In this document: positions 19,320-30,778 of the stretch, in pieces
Layout of the letters: every line of letters starts with the position of its first letter
Numbering within the stretch: position 1 is the first letter of the stretch
Assembly (NCBI GenBank): GCA_023053545.1
Contig: JAKZAN010000003.1
Location: 529,501 to 593,500, forward strand
Direction of reading: 5' to 3'
DNA length: 64,000 nt
Source of the DNA: Lepidurus packardi
Lineage: Eukaryota; Arthropoda; Branchiopoda; Notostraca; Triopsidae
Notes under the pieces: model-generated
Seen by the model: only the letters and a program-made list of their open reading frames with translations
Databases searched by the model: none
Told to the model about the DNA's origin: nothing
Translations under genes and position numbers: made by a program

Positions 19320-21355
19320 TGATAAGAGTCCTGCGTTGTGTTTGATTGTTTTACTACAGGATGGCTACCAGTTTAGGAGAAAATAAGAAACGCAACACAG
19401 AAATTACTATTAAAGTATTCTTTATTGTTCAAATCAACTTGTGCTTCACTGGGTTAACACGTGAGAAAGAAAGAAAGATCAGGAGTCTCAAAGTATTAGA
19501 ATTTAGGTTGTACTCGTAACTGTGTCTGAGTTGAGACTGATTTGTCTGTATTAAGTAATGTCCGAGAACAGTTCGGTTTTCTACTTAGTTTACAGAGAAT
19601 GGGCAGAAGGTTTAAAGAGACTCGCCTAAAAGGGGGTGAGTATGTATTACAGCTGGACAGTTATTTAGATAGATTTTTCCCTCAGTTTGTGGGAAACAGA
19701 CTGAGGCCCGTTCGCTAGTAGTAATACGAGAGGTGGGGTAACACAAATGTCAATGGGAAGGAAACCAGGCCTACGGATTGCAAGTGAAACGTCTTGAAGT
19801 TACGAGGTAACTTGCTAAGGAAATTAGGCTAGGGTTAAAAGACACATAACAGCTTTAGGTATAGAGTGGCCAGTACAACTTTTGAAACAGATCTATGAAT
19901 TAGGAGTTCAGATCGTCATGACAATGGTGGACGTAGACCACTGCGCCGAGTAAGTTTCCTTCTTTATGTCAAGCAAAACGTAGGACGATTTTCTTAACCG
20001 AGTTTAGCCAATACAGTTTAATTTTTCCAGGCAGAGTTCGTTATAGATTTTCCCATGTCATTGAAAATTTTACAAAACCAACAAGGTCCTGGTCACGATT
20101 AAGGAATTGAAAGAACGGACAACTATGAAAGCTACCGGGGAAATTCCATAACCGCCTAGTCTTAGAACTTCTAGACCAGCTCCTAGAAAGGTACTTTTGT
20201 TTGTAGATTCCACAAACGCTAGAGCTAGAGCACTGCCCTGGCTCTAAAAGGTACGGCAAGTATTGACCACTTTCTGCATGGAATGGGCGGGGTTTCCGTT
20301 ACCGAATGAACTAGAAACTAACAAGATTAGATTTAGCTAGTGCCTCAACACTTGGAGCGCAAGTGGCAAGTTCGCCCTGGGAAAAACAATACATACAGGT
20401 ATATTATTCAAAAACCCATTAACGCATTGTGAAAAGGCGGCTCCTGATGACGAATTCGGTTCAATGACCTCTAAATAACCTTCAATGCCTCAACAGCCTT
20501 TCCTGGCTCCAGATAACTTTCAATGACTTCCAAGTAACCTTCAAATGACCTCTAAGTAACCTTCAATGACCTCAACAGCCTTATTTTTGGGCTTCGTGTA
20601 ACCTTCAAATGAACGTCATTTGAAACGTGTGCAACGCAATAGATCCTTGCCCTAAACGTCGCATGTTTTCACGTCGGCGTGTTTCTTGGTTGGCTGAGAT
20701 TGAAAACGCTTAGGCGTGAGCACTGCTCTGCTACTGGCCATCCGTCGTTCACTTTTTACTACGACAAATCGTTTGTTTACAAGGCAAGCGCGCGTGGAAC
20801 GAGTACATCTAGTAAATTCAAAGTCATTCCAGTAACGTTAGTGCGTCCAATGGATTCCAAAGCAAAAAACTATACCAAATCAACACTAAATCCGTCATAA
20901 GAACACTAAACGATAGCCCTAAACGTCATGTGTATTCTCGGCCAGAGTTTTTCTTTGGTTTACTACAAATTGACATTTTTAAGATTCCAGTCGATTTGTA
21001 AATAACAAATTATGCGATTTCCAAGGAACAGTGACAAAACTTGCTTGAAATAATGTGACATACCTGGTTAATTTGATACATCCAAATCGTAGGATTTGGG
21101 CTTGACTTCCAGCAGATTTACCCAAAAGTTTTATGGTAACTTATACTTATTGTCACTTATGATCAGCCTTTTGGCATAGATACCATGCCAGTCGACCATC
21201 AAACAAATCTGCTGGCCGGAAATCCGATTTCCATCAGCCATTCTACAATGGCTTGGTAAACTTGCTAAGTATTATTTAACAAATTTTACAATATAAAATA
21301 AGGCGAGCTTGTAGTGTCATCAAGGTTAGTACCTTCTAGTCAATACCTCTAGCAG
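19320..21355. other. Unassigned stretch
   Basis: Two kilobases without a recognisable gene or element. Small open frames on both strands lack family motifs. It may be host intergenic DNA or decayed elements. Confidence 0.4.
20455..20625. repeat. Degenerate tandem repeat, about 20-bp unit
   Basis: The unit 'caatgacctctaagtaacctt' and close variants recur five to six times, with 'cctcaacagcctt' appearing twice between units. Confidence 0.7.
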
Positions 21356-21399
21356 CTCGTATATTAGAGCTTTGAAATTCCTCTATAGCCATTCCTTTA

Positions 21400-21971
21400 A
21401 GAACAAACCCAAGCAGCATTTGGAACCCCTGACTACTGTTGATGCAATTCAAGAAGAAGCAGACGCTAGAGACAAAGCCTTAGGTACTCATTTTCTAGTT
21501 TTCAACTGCTTATCCTCAACCCTTACCTCGCACCCTGTAAACCATAAGCTTTTATAATCCAACATTGCATGCCAGACCTCACTTTAGCCACTCCTTTGCT
21601 TGCAGCTGGCGTAAATATCGGCCTTTTAGCCTTCCCACGCCTCACGATCAGTTCCAAAGGTGCTTAAAACATTAAATAGGCAAAAAGTTCAACCTTCTCT
21701 TTTGGCGCATCTAGGGAAAGAAGACCCTGCTCAAGGTAGCCACGCCTCTTCCAGTTCGGACGGTGCAGGTTCCACTGGTTCCTCAGAAGTAAGTCATCAT
21801 TCATTAGGAAAAGCTTTCAAGCTCCTTTTTAATTCTCATTTTTTACAGAGTGGTGACGCTGTAACCAAGTTTTTGGACCCATCCGTTGAAAGTGTGCTGC
21901 TGATGCCATTACCATTTGTAATAAAGATAACAGGCTATCGGTTGCCCCACAGTGCAACACGCGGTTTGTGA
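21400..21971 (+). other. Possible spliced coding segments of unknown gene
   Basis: Four short open segments are separated by sequence with plausible GT and AG sites. They are about 21412-21481 (QEEADARDKAL), 21606-21659 (GVNIGLLAFPRL), 21680-21790 (Ser/Gly-rich, SSSSDGAGSTGSS) and 21849-21970 (FLDPSVESVLLMPLPFV). The bases around 21482 (G/GTACTC), 21605 (TTGCAG) and 21848 (TTTTTACAG) look like splice sites, but the phases do not all agree. I do not recognise the product. This is the only place where a host exon set seems possible; it could equally be chance. Confidence 0.25.
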
Positions 21972-22041
21972 ACTATTCGGCTTTGTTCCAACGTTTAGAC
22001 AACGCTCTGACTTTCCTAAAAAGACGTTTGTTTTTCACTTG

Positions 22042-22277
22042 TGTGGCGTGAGGCCCAGGGGATAGCCCGTAGCCATCCTTCCTCTGCGTACTTTCTTTTG
22101 TACTCTTTTCTCTTTCTCCTCTTTTCCCGTTTTTGTGCTGTTTGTTTGGCTGTTTTTTTTGTTTGGCGAGTGGTGCTTGTTTTGGCAGTCGGTCTTTGGT
22201 ACGAACTCGAGAATAAACGGTGACTTTACTCTCTCCAAACAAAGGAGTTTAGTAGATTAATTCGGCTACTTGCTACA
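22042..22277 (+). repeat. Gypsy-1 left LTR
   Basis: Starts TGTGGCG, ends GCTACA. It contains 'aataaa' at about 22212 as a likely polyadenylation signal. The sequence after it, with TTTGGTGGCGGCGG, is in the position of a tRNA primer-binding site, but I cannot name the tRNA. Confidence 0.9.
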
Positions 22278-22618
22278 CATTTGGTGGCGGCGGAGGGATC
22301 TGCGTTGCTGTCTATTGCAAGCAGGCTGCATTTTTCGTGGAAAATTAGGCTGGTTGGTGAGTGGCTGCGATCTTTTAGGAGTGATAGGAGTCCTGGGTGT
22401 GGTCGCTGCACGGTCTTTTGAAAACGCGTACGAGGCGGGCCGCGGAGCGCCTTAAATTGCCTTGGTTACAGAGACGCAGTTGACTTCAACCTGCCTATTA
22501 CATCCGCGACGACCTTTGATTCCCCTTATTTTAAGCCAAAACCACCAGTCCTAAAAATCACCCGGTTCTTTCTGCCGGTTTTGATATTCCCTCGAACGGA
22601 TTATCAACGTCGGCCCTG

Positions 22619-23742
22619 GTGCCTCACATGTATGGGGTAGATCTGGGTGACGCATCGAGTGACAGTTCCTGTCAAAGTGACGGTGACCTAGACCCAACCA
22701 AAAGACGGGTTTCGGGAACCCTACTGAGGAGCGGCAGGTTGCTTCCTCGTACCCCCTCGACACTGCTTTGCCTTTCGTCCGACTCTTCCACGATGGCGAA
22801 GTCAGAAGAGTCAGGAGAGACGTCGCGGGCGATGGTGGCCATGATGGCTCAATTCCAGCAGTTCTTAGCCCAGCAGCAGACGCAACAGCACGCACCTGCG
22901 CTTGCCCTCCCGGCATACAAGGGGGACAGCGATGTAGCAGGTTGGCTGCGCGATTTCGAACAGTTGGCCGGGCTTCAGGGATGGGACCCATCGACAAGGC
23001 TGCGGTTCGCGATATCGAAACTGAGCGGCGTTACCCGTACGTGGCACGACGTTGAAGGTAGCGGGCTGAAGGATTGGGCAAAGTGGTGCCAGCGGCTCAA
23101 AGCTGTTTTTGGTCGAATCCTCACTAGAGGGAGTGGCTTCGCCAAGTACAGGAGAGGGTGCAGCAGCCTGGCGAACCTGTAATCCAGTACGTCCTGGAGA
23201 AGGCGGAGTTGTGCCGGCGATGCCCGCATGGTATTGTCGAGGCGGACATAATCCCTTACCTCATCCGGGGTCTTGTTTGTAGGCAATACGTCCCCGCACT
23301 GCTAGTGAACCCTCCAACGACTGTCGGGACGTTCATAGACGTGATCCAGCGGTTAGCGAGCGTAATGGCCTCACCCGAGGCTGAGGCGTTAGCAGGACAC
23401 CTGTCGGTTACGTCCACTACCTCCTTGCCACCCACTTTTCTTCCTCCTGTCTCCACGAGGTCAGTGTTGGCGCTGGAATCGAGCTCTCCGCAGATTCCAG
23501 ACCCCGTTAAGGAATTAACGGAAGCCATGACTCAGCTTTCAAATCAGCTGAGGCGCAATACTCCTCGTGAGGGCAGGGATCGCAGCACCGGCGATACTAC
23601 GGAGACGAGGGAGGGAACAACGGGTCCCCGAAGACCACGGGAACAAATCCAATGCTATGGGTGTAAGGCGTTGGGCCACTTACGGCGGGACTGTCCAGCA
23701 AATGTCCCCAAGCCGTCGGGAAACGGGAGGGCCGCCCCGTAG
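22619..23742 (+). pseudogene. Gypsy-1 gag: capsid and CCHC nucleocapsid, one frameshift
   Basis: Gag packages the element RNA into virus-like particles. The first frame (22619-23182; the likelier start is MAKSEESGE at about 22793) has a Gln-rich N-terminus, LPAYKGDSDVAGWLRDFEQLA and a conserved WHDVEGSGLKDWAKW. At about 23165 the frame changes, and 23158-23742 continues with QPGEPVIQYVLEKAELCRR, a Ser/Pro/Thr-rich linker and one CCHC knuckle, CYGCKALGHLRRDC. The overall layout fits arthropod Gypsy gag. The frameshift falls between the two halves of the capsid. Confidence 0.8.
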
Positions 23743-23780
23743 GGGCAAGGGCGGCGTTAATCACCCAAGTCCCCGATGGA

Positions 23781-24581
23781 GTGATGGAGATGCCCACTCA
23801 GCGAGCCAGGATCGCGGACGTGGGGTGGGTAGAAGCGCTGGTCGACTGCGGAGCTCGCGTCAGCCAGATTAGGGAGAGAGATCTGGGTCCGCTGGTTAAT
23901 TCGGTTCGGTCGACGGACTGCGCCAGCTATCAGTGCGCGGATGGACGGTTGACAGGCACTCTTGGCTCCATTCCTCTGACCGTGGAGGTACTCGGACAGG
24001 TAGTGAAGTTGCCACGCGTCATGGTCGTGGAGAACGCGCCGTTTGCGCTAATTCTTGGTGGCGACTGGTTCAGGGCAACCGAGGCGACTGTTCGTATGAG
24101 GAATGGCAGCTACGAGGTCGAGATAGGAAAGTCCGTGATCTCACACTCTGACTCTGGAATCGTTATGGACCCACTCGAGCATGACAACGATATTAGGGCG
24201 ATTGAGACCTGTGAAGTCGTCAGCAAGGCATCTGAAGCGTTTTCGGGGCAGGAGGCTGACGTACCTGCAGGTGCCCTTCGGTTTGTGCAAGCCACGGTGG
24301 CGATCGACGATAAAGTTTTACGGATGGAGCCGAAGCTGAACTCCGAGCCTGGGTGCGAGTGGGCTACTCCAAGCTGTCTGCTGACAGTGGAGAGAGGAGT
24401 GGTACACGTTCCGGTGTTGAATTTTGGGGACCAGTCTGTTCGACTATCGAAGGGAAAAGCGTTGGGGCGTTGGGATTTGGTTGATGATCCTCCGCCGGAG
24501 CCAACGGGTCCTCTCCTCCCGCTACGCGTAACGTTATGTGTGTTGCATCTTCGCCAATGGTCGGCCGCGACAATGGGCTGA
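23781..24581 (+). CDS. Gypsy-1 aspartic protease and linker to RT
   Basis: Retropepsin-like protease cleaves Gag-Pol. The open frame shows VEALVDCGARVSQI near residue 20 and ALILGGDWF near residue 95, the two landmark motifs of Gypsy proteases. The active site reads D-C-G instead of the usual D-T/S-G, an unusual change. The remainder is the acidic protease-RT linker seen in related elements (a similar arrangement is in Gypsy-4 at 62642-63573). The start is not a true start, because pol is normally made as a fusion; an upstream junction with gag at about 23745-23780 is expected. Confidence 0.75.
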   Translation: MMEMPTQRARIADVGWVEALVDCGARVSQIRERDLGPLVNSVRSTDCASYQCADGRLTGTLGSIPLTVEVLGQVVKLPRVMVVENAPFALILGGDWFRATEATVRMRNGSYEVEIGKSVISHSDSGIVMDPLEHDNDIRAIETCEVVSKASEAFSGQEADVPAGALRFVQATVAIDDKVLRMEPKLNSEPGCEWATPSCLLTVERGVVHVPVLNFGDQSVRLSKGKALGRWDLVDDPPPEPTGPLLPLRVTLCVLHLRQWSAATMG

Positions 24582-24850
24582 ATTTACAACTGGGGGAAGA
24601 ACTCCTTCCCGAAGAACGCAGCAGGTTGGCCAAGATGCTCCAAGATTATGGAGACTGTTTCGCAAGGTCCAAGACGGACCTAGGGTTATGCAGCTTGATG
24701 CCTCATACCATCGATTCCCGGGTGTTCGTTCCCAATTTCGGTCCACCCAAGGCGAGTACCTTTCCGGGAACGGGAGCTTATTCGCGAGCAAGTGAACGAG
24801 ATGTTGAAGATTTTGTTTTGCGGATTACGTCGGCTGAGATTCTTTATTAC
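24560..24850 (+). pseudogene. Gypsy-1 RT N-terminus, truncated by internal deletion
   Basis: Reads LLPEERSRLAKMLQDYGDCFARSKTDLG, the segment that precedes RT in Gypsy pol. A frame change follows, then a segment with RERELIREQVNEML. Sequence after about 24815 does not continue RT. The catalytic YVDD region, RNase H and integrase are absent. Confidence 0.7.
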
Positions 24851-24964
24851 TTATGTTGTGATTGTATCACTGGGTGATGGGTGTTAAGTTCTTACGGATA
24901 GTCAAGCGAGCAACTGTTTGGTTAGGCCGCGCCGGGGACGTCGCGTGGGGGGTAGGTGGCCGAG

Positions 24965-25200
24965 TGTGGCGTGAGGCCCAGGGGATAGCCCGTAGCCATC
25001 CTTCCTCTGCGTACTTTCTTTTGTACTCTTTTCTCTTTCTCCTCTTTTCCCGTTTTTGTGCTGTTTGTTTGGCTGGTTTTTTTGTTTGGCGAGTGGTGCT
25101 TGTTTTGGCAGTCGGTCTTTGGTACGAACTCGAGAATAAACGGTGACTTTACTCTCTCCAAACAAAGGAGTTTAGTAGATTAATTCGGCTACTTGCTACA
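24965..25200 (+). repeat. Gypsy-1 right LTR
   Basis: Same ends and length as the left LTR, with one visible substitution in the T-rich run near 25076. Confidence 0.9.
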
Positions 25201-25374
25201 CTTGCCAGTTTGAAAACTTTCCACCGTTTTATTTTTACTTTTTCTTGCTAAATTGGTTTTATTTCATTTATGTCATTTAATGCTATTGAATTTAATGCTA
25301 TTTAAATATTATGTGTACAATGCATGCAAGCTTTAATTTGATAATAACTTATTCTTTTTTTTTATTGATTTAAC

Positions 25375-25396
25375 CCGCGTAGGCTGACGCCTGTTG
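25375..25396 (-). other. LINE-C 3'-terminal hairpin
   Basis: Plus strand AGGC (25381-25384), loop TGAC, GCCT (25389-25392). The stem starts 18 nt after the last T of the tail (25363), as in LINE-A and LINE-D. Confidence 0.6.
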
Positions 25397-25527
25397 CGGT
25401 GACCGGTCGAATTTGTACATCAACGCAGTACACAATAAACACTATAGTCAAAATACCAAATGCACTGAAGGGAGTATGTACAGGGTACATTTGGGGGGGA
25501 GGGGGATAATGAGGGGTTGGTGGCTAT

Positions 25528-28500
25528 TTACATATGCTTTGCCGCTTCCATAAATTTAATGATAGATGGGAATAGCTTTGGGTTCGACAAAATTTCTTGA
25601 GGGTTGAAGTGCACTTTGTGCCTGCTTAAATCCCTGAGCAGCATGGCTCTTTCCCTGTTCAAATTGCGACAATGGAATAACAAGTATGAGAGATTTTGGA
25701 AAGAACGATCTTGGCAAGAACACCTGGCCGATGTCCCTTTACCAATGCGTAGTTGGTAGGACTTCGTCGGGAAATGAGTTGTTCGTATCTGGATCAGCTT
25801 ACTGATGATCCGACGATGGAGTTTTACGTCCACGATACTGCGGCTACAGGGTCCAACGTTGAGATCCTTTAGGGGGCTCTCTACGCCTTCCCATCGTCTT
25901 AACCACTTTTTCATCGTCGCTTCTTTGATCCAGTGGAGGGCTTCGGCTTGGCTTTCGGGTCTATTGGCCCATGTAATGGACAGGAGCTGATGTGCTCTCT
26001 CTGGCCACGAAGTATATGACTTGTGCTTTGGTTGGATTGGTGTGGTAGGCCAAATTCCAACTTCTGGAACCAAAATGTCGTAGCAACACGTATTCCAGGA
26101 GAAGGTCCAAGGGTAGTAAGCCTGTCTCAACTTCAAGAGCAGTAGTTGGAGTTGTCCTTAAGGTGCCAGTTACTGTTAGCAGACCTTGTCTGTATGCTTC
26201 CTTCAGGGGTCGAAGACAGGCGCTCGAAGCGTTGCACCAGGCCGGGTAACCATATCGCATTTTTGACCCGACCGTGGCTTGGAAAAGCGTTCGAAGTTGG
26301 GAGCAGTAGATCGACTTTGAGACTTGTGACAGTTTCCTAATTCTTTGCGTGATTAGGAAGCTTTGGGTCGCCACATGCGCTACGTGTGCTTTCCATGACA
26401 ACTTCGAATCATACGTCAACCCGAGGTACCGAACGGTCTCTTTCGGTTGGATTACCAATGTACCCCAGACTAGGGGGGCAACTTCCGGAGTTCGTTTACG
26501 CGAAAAGTGGATTAGCTCCGTTTTTTCCTTGGAGAACTCCAACCGTAGTCATTTCCCACACTTTACAAGGGCAGACAGGTTCTTAGCGAGAAACTCCACA
26601 TTCTTTTCGTTTGATGATCCTGAGGTGTCAAGGAGCAGATCATCGGCAAAAAGCTTGGATCCAATGCGCTTTCGCTTTATGACGCTAAGCGAGCCGTCGA
26701 TATAGGTGAGGGAAAGGACTGGGGATAGAGGGGACCCTTGAGGGACTCCTTTCCGGATGTGATATGTGTCACTCCTGTCGGACCCATGTGCCACAAACGC
26801 TAGTCGATCTTGGAGAAAACTTCTGGTCCATTCTAACAGTTTTGATGGGATTTTTAATTTACGTAGTACTTTCACCAGTTTGACGTGATCGACGTTATCG
26901 AACGCCCCTTTGATATCCAAAAGTAGAGCTGTGGGGACTTTACGTTTGTCGAAGCTTTCGAGTACTGCGTTGCTGAGGGATAACAGCGCATCCGTCGTGG
27001 ATCTCCCTGGTCTAAAACCCCATTGCAAGTCGGATAGGATATGGTGTTCTTCTATATAAGCTTGAATCTTCTGGCGACAGCTTTCTCCAGCAGTTTGCCC
27101 AGGATGGGGAGCAGCGCAATTGGGCGGAAGCTCTTTATTGAATGGTGGTCCGGTTTTCCGGGTTTTGGAAGAGGGAGAACTTTTGGCGTTTTCCATGACT
27201 TTGGAAAATACCCGAGGGAGAGAGATGCGTTGAAGCTGTTCAGTACCGGTCTATCAATGACCCACCATACTGCTTTGAGGACAGTTGATTGGATGTCGTC
27301 GACACAGGCTGCTTTGTTAGGCCGTAATTCTCGGAGTAAAGTAGAGATTTCTTCCATTGAGAATTCTGGCTTCAACGAACTGAGCGTGTTTGTTCGTCTA
27401 GACGAATGACTAGAAGTCTTCATGGGAGCTGGCCTCTGTGGATCTCTGGTTGATACACCTTCTAGCAATTTCTCTGCTTTGTAGTTTAGCTTCAGTCTTC
27501 CATCTGGAAAAACACCACCATCTTCTTGACGAAGGAGATCCAGTCTGTTGCTGCTGGTTTCTTGTCTGAGATTGCGATCCAAATTCCAAACTATTCTGTT
27601 ATCGGGCGTGTCCATCTTCTTCGACCAGTACTCATCACGGCGCCGTCTTGTTACTGATCGGTACTGGTTCCTAGCACTCTTCCAGACTTCTTCCAGTCTC
27701 CGTCCTCCAAATTGGCGGTAACTCCGGAGTGCTTTGGCCGCTTGTTTACGAAGGTCATTCAGCTCTATGTTCCACCATGGGTTTGCTCTGGCTTTTCCGC
27801 AATTTCTGGGTATGTGGGTTACCATTGCTCGTTGAATGGCGGAAGTCAACTTCTCTGTGGCAGCATCGATGGCTTCTGCGCCAAATAGGTCTGCAAACAT
27901 ATGGTGAGACTCAGTTAGTTCCGTTGCGATGTCTTTCCGAAGTTTATCCCAGTTTGCTTTACTGTAGCACCACTTCAGCGTAGGGGCACCGCGGCTAATT
28001 CCCACAAAGGACAGCAGGATAGCTTCATGATCGGATTCATTGTAGAAGTTTTCGTCGTCAAGGAGGCTCCACTGCACTTGAGTTGGTAACTGGGCTGACG
28101 TCCACGTGAGGTCAATTGTGGAGGAATGCCCTCTTTCGTTCCTGAAGGTGGGAAGGTTCCAGTTGTTTAGTAGCTGTAGGTTGTTATCCGTCACCCAGTC
28201 GTATAGTTGACATCCCCCCAAGTCTGTAGTTTTTGCTTCCCACAACCAGTGGTGGGCATTGAAATCTCCCGTTATTAAATAACTGGAGCCAATTCGCTGA
28301 CTTCTTCTTAAGACTTCCTCCAGGACTGTTGCCATGTCGGCAGTGTGGCGTCGGTAGATTACTACGATAGCTATCGGCGCACCGCTTGGGGGAGTAAGTT
28401 TCAATACTGCGTAAAGTTCAGTGATCTCCATAATTTGTACTGGGCTGCCCGCTTTGTGTAGAAGTACTATTCCTTTGTACTCCCGAACCAGTCTTGAAAC

Positions 28501-28656
28501 GTCGAATCCCAGAATCTTCGCAGCCTGGAAGTTTTAAGGTGGTTCAAGAATGGCAATTGTGTCGATATTTTGTGCCTCCGCTATGCGAGCCGTTTCTTGT
28601 ACTTGATAAAAACTTTTCCTGACGTTATGGATTAGCAGCCCCGTGCCCACGATCAT
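25528..28656 (-). pseudogene. LINE-C ORF2: endonuclease and reverse transcriptase
   Basis: The start ATG at 28656 overlaps the ORF1 stop (ATGA). Domains in order are: endonuclease with GDFNAHHWLW near 28255 and YNESDHEAILLSF near 28030; a linker with NPWWNIEL; RT with FRPIALLPILGKLLEKAV, LLLDIKGAFDNVDH, GVPQGSPLSP and FADDLLLDTSGSS near 26640; and a C-terminal Cys/His motif CSCQDRSFQNLSYLLFHC near 25690. Defects visible are a TAA near 28545, a frameshift near 27060, an in-frame TGA near 26547 (between VKCGK and LRLEFSKEK) and a frameshift near 26010. All catalytic motifs survive. No RNase H is seen. Confidence 0.85.
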
Positions 28657-30176
28657 TTCTTCTTAACCAGTTCTTTGGTTCGTTCTGCCTTCTTCGTCTC
28701 ATCTTTCCGGACCGGGCAGGTGTTGTCAAAGGCGCAGTGATCGCCTTTACATTTCGCACATTTCTTCGCATTGTTTACTGCATGATCTTGAATCGTGCTT
28801 TTCCGCACACTTTGCGCAGGTCGGTGTTGTCGAGCGGCAAGTGGCAGCCAAGTGGCCGTATGCTTGGCAGTTGAAACATTGCAGAACTGTGGGAAACCGT
28901 TTGTCTTCTACTTGCGCTAACCGGTTGAAGGCGTAAAGCGAGCCCACTCTCAGCAACGTGGATTTGTCTTCAGGGGAACGGCAGGTGAGGAGGAGGGAGC
29001 CATAAGCTTTCTCGCTGTTGGGGTTCAACCAGGAAACTTGGTTCTCGTCAAAGACAACTCCCAAGTCGGAATTTCTTTCAGAGAGGTGTTCGCAGATTTC
29101 TTGATAGGTTTGGTCTCTGGGCAGCTGGTGGATAACTACCTTCAGATTGGGTTGATGCATGACGGTTTTCACCGCCCCCAAGGATTCTAGCTGGGCGGAC
29201 TTCAAAAAGGTTCAGGCTTCTCCCTTTCTTCTCTGTTCTTGTACGTGAGCGCAAGGTTTCCATTCTTCGCCTTCCAGGCCAAGACCGGCTTCGGAGCATT
29301 CGGGCAGATTTTGTTGAGATCCTTGTCCACTGCTAGCAGAAGATCTTTCTTTGGAACCGTCATTCTGTGCTTTTCCGAGTCCTGCTGTTGAATAAACAGC
29401 GTTTCCGATTGACCGTTAGCTGTTGGGTTTTGCGGAGAGAGGCTTGCTGGAACCGGAATGTTGCTTACTGATGCTGCGCGGCTTCTGAGCGCCTGGGAGA
29501 AAGACAGTACATTCGCTGGCTGGGGTTTGCTATGGGGGTCTTGTCTGAGGGATGAAATTTCCTCCGACAAGGCTTTCACCTGCCGCATCAGCTGTACGTT
29601 GGATTCCTTGATTTGCCGGTGGAACTTATCGTTTGGTTCCTTCAGTTCAGATTCTTTTCTTCTACTTTCTTCTGTGGTGGTCTGCATCAAGGAAGGTTTC
29701 CCGCGTTCTTCTTCCAGGTCTTTACGAAGACCAATAACTTCCGCTTTGAGCGCCATGATTTCCTGATTCAGATGATCATTGCTGTCTTTCAGCGACCTAA
29801 GCGTGGTTACGATGAAGTCCATAGTAGACATTTGTGTGGGGTCGTCGATTGAAAGGGACCATTTACGGAACGCAAGGTCATCTGAAGGGGAAAGCATATG
29901 GCGTTTCTGTGCTTGGGCTGGGTTCATTTTTCTTTCCCGACACGATTTGCAGTTTTTAGCCGCAGGCTTGTCTTTTTGGAAAAGGTCACCGCAGGTTTGA
30001 CATTTCACTTGGGGTTGTGGTGTGACGGTTGGGATGGGCGAGTCTATTTCAATTTCTTCAAGAGCACGGGACGGGCCGGCTTGAGAAAAGCTTGAGAACA
30101 AGTCAAAAGCAAGAGCGCGCTTCAAAACACGTCCAAACTTCCCGCCAGCAAAATGGCTCCCCGATAAGTTATTCAA
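28653..30176 (-). pseudogene. LINE-C ORF1: gag-like protein with CCHC knuckles (two frameshifts)
   Basis: The first part (30176-29202) has an N-terminal Cys motif (CQTCGDLFQKDKPAAKNCKSCRE). A long predicted coiled coil (ELKEPNDKFHRQIKESNVQL region) follows, then the start of a globular domain. After a frameshift near 29205 the next part (29205-28747) holds VIHQLPRDQTYQEICEHL and the knuckles CFNCQAYGHLAATC and CAKCAEKHDSRSC. A second frameshift near 28770 is followed by CAKCKGDHCAFDNTC and the stop at 28653. Same domain order as LINE-A ORF1. The first ATG may be further in (for example near 30060), since the N-terminal residues are not conserved. Confidence 0.8.
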
Positions 30177-30247
30177 TGATGAATAAGTTATTCAAACAAG
30201 TTATTAAGTTATTAAAACAATGATGAATAAGTTATTCATCATTGTTT
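30165..30247. repeat. AT-rich tandem and palindromic sequence at LINE-C 5' end
   Basis: Several copies of 'aagttatt' lie in tandem, followed by a perfect palindrome with 16-bp arms (30215-30230 and 30232-30247) around a single G. Confidence 0.85.
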
Positions 30248-30778
30248 CCATAAACAGTTTTTGTTTCTTTTGATAAAATAGGTTCCGCCCAGAGAAGCAA
30301 ACTTTGTTCTGTGAACCACAGCCATTTGCAGCCATGCTGTTTTTCTCTGGTTTGTGCTTTTGTTGAGTTTGTCTGGATTCTTCAAAGGTTTTTGTTTATA
30401 TCTAAAAGCAATTTATTTCCGTATAACTAGCCGATCACACAGTCATTTTAGGAACGACGACAACGTTTTTCTTCGAAATCTGGGTTACTCCTTCTTGGTC
30501 TGACGTGCCACGGGAATTCCAAAAGGTAAAATTTTCAAATGAAAACAAAAAGCAAAATATTCGACATCAATCCTTGTATCTTCTAGTCTTTATGTGAAAA
30601 GTATCTACATTCCTTTGTATCTACTAGGAATTATGTGATCCGGAAGACAAGTTGTTTCAACTGCTGCTAAAACATTCGAGTTATTCTTTTCATCGAAACA
30701 TTTGACGTCGAAGTCGGCTATGACTAAGTGGTGTAGTAAGAGTGAAACAGGATTTTTGAGGTAATTGATGTCTTCTGA
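30248..30778. other. Unassigned stretch
   Basis: AT-rich sequence without a recognisable gene, between LINE-C and repeat U. No TIR or LTR signature seen. Confidence 0.4.

Larger units (their letters stand above)
22042..25200 (+). mobile_element. Gypsy-1: internally deleted Ty3/Gypsy LTR retrotransposon
   Basis: Two 236-bp LTRs (22042-22277 and 24965-25200) begin TGTGGCG and end GCTACA. I can find only one difference between them by eye (near 22153 against 25076). Four-base target duplications CTTG flank the element (22038-22041 and 25201-25204). The inside holds gag, protease and only the first part of RT, then a jump to the 3' end, so integrase and RNase H are missing. Just before the right LTR lies a G-rich tract (GTGGGGGGTAGG) that could serve as polypurine tract. 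Near-identical LTRs imply recent insertion, so it was probably mobilised by a complete relative. Confidence 0.9.
25355..30176 (-). mobile_element. LINE-C: full-length but damaged APE-type LINE
   Basis: Same family layout as LINE-A: ORF1 (30176-28653), ORF2 (28656-25528), a 3' UTR with the conserved hairpin and a tail seen as poly(T) at 25355-25363. The 5' end lies close to 30165. Flanking it are AT-rich direct and inverted copies of 'gaataagttatt'. The 3' flank (25340-25354) carries the same motif inverted, so a normal target duplication is not evident. Confidence 0.85.

Noticed and set aside
20459-20620. Satellite array
   Set aside because: Only five or six degenerate units over about 160 bp; a small local tandem repeat.
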